Positions 62,417 to 64,000 of a stretch of DNA of 64,000 nt are shown here, piece after piece. Source of the stretch: Gammaproteobacteria bacterium (GTDB taxonomy: Bacteria > Pseudomonadota > Gammaproteobacteria > UBA4575); assembly GCA_026713925.1 (NCBI GenBank), contig JAPONM010000025.1, positions 124,001 through 188,000 of the forward strand, written 5' to 3'. Positions within the stretch are counted from its first letter, which is position 1, and the number at the start of each line of letters is the position of its first letter. A model generated the notes under the pieces. That model was not told the origin of the DNA. It saw only the letters and a program-made list of their open reading frames with translations, and did not search any database. The position numbers were made by a program, and so were the translations under genes.

Positions 62417-62441
62417 CAAGGCCGCCTCACAGGCGGCCTTG
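62417..62441 (-). terminator. Strong hairpin between SBP56 and SCO genes
   Basis: CAAGGCCGCCT (62417-62427) and AGGCGGCCTTG (62431-62441) form a perfect 11-bp GC-rich stem with a three-base loop. On the minus strand only TCGTTTCT follows, a weak T-run. It sits between the SBP56 stop and the SCO start, so it may act as a partial terminator that keeps SCO and mauG lower than SBP56, or protect the SBP56 mRNA end. Confidence 0.65.
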
Positions 62442-62492
62442 TTCCAGTTCTAATTCTGGCTGCTGATTACATCATTGTAAACAAGCCGCTTT

Positions 62493-63869
62493 TTAATGTT
62501 GTGACAGCAGCGTACCCGTGGAGTTCGGTTTTTGCGAATACAGTGAGTATGCTCCAAAACGCATCTGATGGGCACGGCCAAGTTTCAGAGCGTAGAAATC
62601 TACCGTAAACTCATGAACAAGCTCCTGTCCGTTCCATGAAAACAATTTGAAAAACTGTTCGTCCATGTCACCGGTTTTATCCCAGTTTCCTAACAAAGAT
62701 GACGTGAAGTAAGTACGTTTCCCATCCCAACTCTGTGAAATCATGTTCACTTGTGAACCAATCTCATGCTCATATGTCTGCTTTGGATTAAATGGGTCAG
62801 AAATATCAAAATATCGCGTCTTGCCATCCATGAAGGTCTGTACCCAAAGACCCTTATCATCTGCTGTAATTGAGATATCCACAGGCAACGGCACTTTAGA
62901 GGGATCACCTATATCCCCTACTGCCTTGGCTTGCCATTCACCTGCATCGTCTTCATAGATCAACCAGATTTTTGAAGTCAAGGCCGTAGTGGTCAAACAG
63001 TAGTTATGATTTGAACCCCATGCGCAACGAATTTCCAAAGGCGCCCCAGGAACTTCAAATACTTTTTTCGGTTTACGGGTATGCAAGTCCCACACTACCA
63101 CAGTATTACCAAACCGTTTCATGGCCTCTGCATCTGAAAGCATCTTGCTGAAATCCATCATGTAGTTGGACCAGCCCGTAAACGAGGAGGTAATCATCAC
63201 GTTTCGACGTGGCAAAGCCCGCACATCGTAACCATATCCGTCAGCAATATTTCCCACCTTCTTAGCACCACGCAGATTTTCATCTGTCGGCATCCAATGT
63301 GCAGCAACAAATTCACCTTCATTGGTAAATTCTGCAATTCCGGTCCTGCCTCCATGATCCACATTATTGGATAAAGCACTGACCATGATTCGGCCAGGTA
63401 AGGCATACATTGTGTGAGGGCCAACCATGCCTCCAGTCTTCTCTACAAAATCAGTAATAACTTTATGCAAGACGGGTTTACTAGGATTGGTGTGTACATC
63501 AAAAATAAAAATCTTGTTGCTGTCCAGACCACCAGCAAACAGATAACGACGATCATCCGTTAAACCGGAGTGGTGCGCTTCATTACGTCCTCCTACAGAA
63601 AGCACATTGACAACTTTCCCGTAGTTGACTGAATCTGGATTAACAGAAATGGTAACCAGCTTATCCTGCTCATCACCAAGACCTTCTACACCCAATGTCC
63701 AAACGTACACATAGTCTTCTTGGCCAACGATTTTTGCCATATAGGGAGACATACAGGTCTCATCGGCCATAGCAGTAGAGTGAAAGCCAATTGCAGATGC
63801 CAGTACGACCCATAAAAATGCAATGCTGCCTTGCACCCACTTAGCTTGTGATTTCGCCATTTTCTTCAT
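62493..63869 (-). CDS. mtoX: SBP56-family methanethiol oxidase
   Basis: A 458-residue exported protein with a signal peptide (~11-35, cleavage near STAMA/DE). It has the SBP56 beta-propeller signatures ETCMSPYMAKIVGQEDYVYVWTLG (C39), EAHHSGLTDDRRYLFAGGLDSNKIF, GGMVGPHTMYALPGRIMVSALS, GYGYDVRALPRRNVMITSSFTGWSNY and LWVQTFMDGKTRYFDISDP. Bacterial SBP56 with SCO and MauG neighbours has been shown to be a copper-dependent methanethiol oxidase giving formaldehyde, H2S and H2O2. The formaldehyde would feed the Fae/H4MPT pathway in this window. The start ATG has GGAG at a longish spacing. Confidence 0.92.
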   Translation of the reverse strand: MKKMAKSQAKWVQGSIAFLWVVLASAIGFHSTAMADETCMSPYMAKIVGQEDYVYVWTLGVEGLGDEQDKLVTISVNPDSVNYGKVVNVLSVGGRNEAHHSGLTDDRRYLFAGGLDSNKIFIFDVHTNPSKPVLHKVITDFVEKTGGMVGPHTMYALPGRIMVSALSNNVDHGGRTGIAEFTNEGEFVAAHWMPTDENLRGAKKVGNIADGYGYDVRALPRRNVMITSSFTGWSNYMMDFSKMLSDAEAMKRFGNTVVVWDLHTRKPKKVFEVPGAPLEIRCAWGSNHNYCLTTTALTSKIWLIYEDDAGEWQAKAVGDIGDPSKVPLPVDISITADDKGLWVQTFMDGKTRYFDISDPFNPKQTYEHEIGSQVNMISQSWDGKRTYFTSSLLGNWDKTGDMDEQFFKLFSWNGQELVHEFTVDFYALKLGRAHQMRFGAYSLYSQKPNSTGTLLSQH

Positions 63870-63933
63870 ATCTACAGGACTCCGTATGATTTTCGTTGAT
63901 TGAAACTTTTTCTCGAAATTCTTTCAACTGTCC

Positions 63934-63976
63934 ATTATGCCGTATCCAGTATACTATTCAAGGCTGTATCAATCAA
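63934..63976 (-). promoter_or_regulatory. Possible sigma-70 promoter(s) for mtoX
   Basis: On the minus strand, TTGATT (63976-63971), 17 bases, TATACT (63953-63948); and, overlapping it, TTGAAT (63961-63956), 16 bases, CATAAT (63939-63934). Both end 65-80 bases before the mtoX start. Found by eye; one or neither may be used. Confidence 0.4.
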
Positions 63977-64000
63977 TATCCCTAGTTTTTCAACATTTAA

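Noticed and set aside
1-64000. Mobile elements, CRISPR arrays, tRNA or rRNA genes
   Set aside because: I looked for transposase motifs, regular spaced repeats and tRNA T-loops and found none I could support.

Overview
The window reads as chromosomal DNA of an aerobic, methylotrophic gammaproteobacterium that uses cytochrome c. Placement rests on gene sets and order: mfd, csiV, methylthioinosine phosphorylase and nagZ together; sdhCDAB-sdhE; prfB-lysS with the classical RF2 frameshift; a complete ccmABCDEFGHI operon; and a large tetrahydromethanopterin/methylofuran (H4MPT/MYFR) C1 block. No tRNA, rRNA, insertion sequence, prophage or CRISPR array was seen. The species cannot be named from the sequence.

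Layout. 1-2.0 kb: Mo-cofactor genes (moeA 3' part, moaE, moaB). 2.0-4.5 kb: agmatine-to-putrescine genes aguA-aguB and two small membrane proteins. 4.6-11.5 kb: the ccm operon on the minus strand. 11.8-21.5 kb: housekeeping genes (mfd, csiV, MTIP, mscS-like, nagZ, zapE, mdh). 21.5-30.5 kb: a decayed alpha/beta hydrolase, a DUF1249 gene, the sdh operon, ygfZ, lysS and frameshifted prfB. 30.7-48.6 kb: C1-cofactor biosynthesis and H4MPT enzymes. These are a dihydropteroate-synthase-like protein, DUF447, MfnB-, MfnE-, MfnF- and MfnD-like methylofuran genes, pabB, an RND exporter, a HisA-like protein, a zinc-finger/PTPS fusion, fae, a CitG-like protein, two more ATP-grasp ligases, mch, mtdB and mptG. 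48.8-50.9 kb: a small conserved-looking protein, cysS and an ABM-like protein. 51.1-58.2 kb: ferredoxin-NADP reductase, 7Fe-type ferredoxin and a formylmethanofuran dehydrogenase/formyltransferase operon (D-B-A-ftr-C). 59.1-63.9 kb: DUF4242, a TlpA thioredoxin, and a MauG / SCO / SBP56 (methanethiol oxidase) operon.

How it works together. Fae, MtdB, Mch and FhcD would carry formaldehyde carbon to formyl-MYFR, which the A/B/C/D complex would process. The most striking point is that subunit B keeps the FeS cysteines and the active-site Cys-His-Gly-Pro-Ser motif of archaeal Fwd/Fmd, and a separate molybdopterin-binding subunit D is encoded next to it. In the Methylobacterium Fhc complex these features are reported lost. 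A ferredoxin and a ferredoxin-NADP reductase lie directly downstream, so formyl-MYFR may be oxidised to CO2 with electrons going to NADP. SBP56/SCO/MauG suggests methanethiol (methylated sulfur) as one source of formaldehyde. The ccm genes would mature the c-type cytochromes needed, including MauG.

Base composition is uneven. A block from about 1.9 to 9.2 kb is clearly richer in GC (hand counts of single 60-base lines: 58% at 2041, 57% at 8101) than its flanks (47% at 1501, 43% at 9181, 42% at 12001). Its right edge falls inside ccmE.
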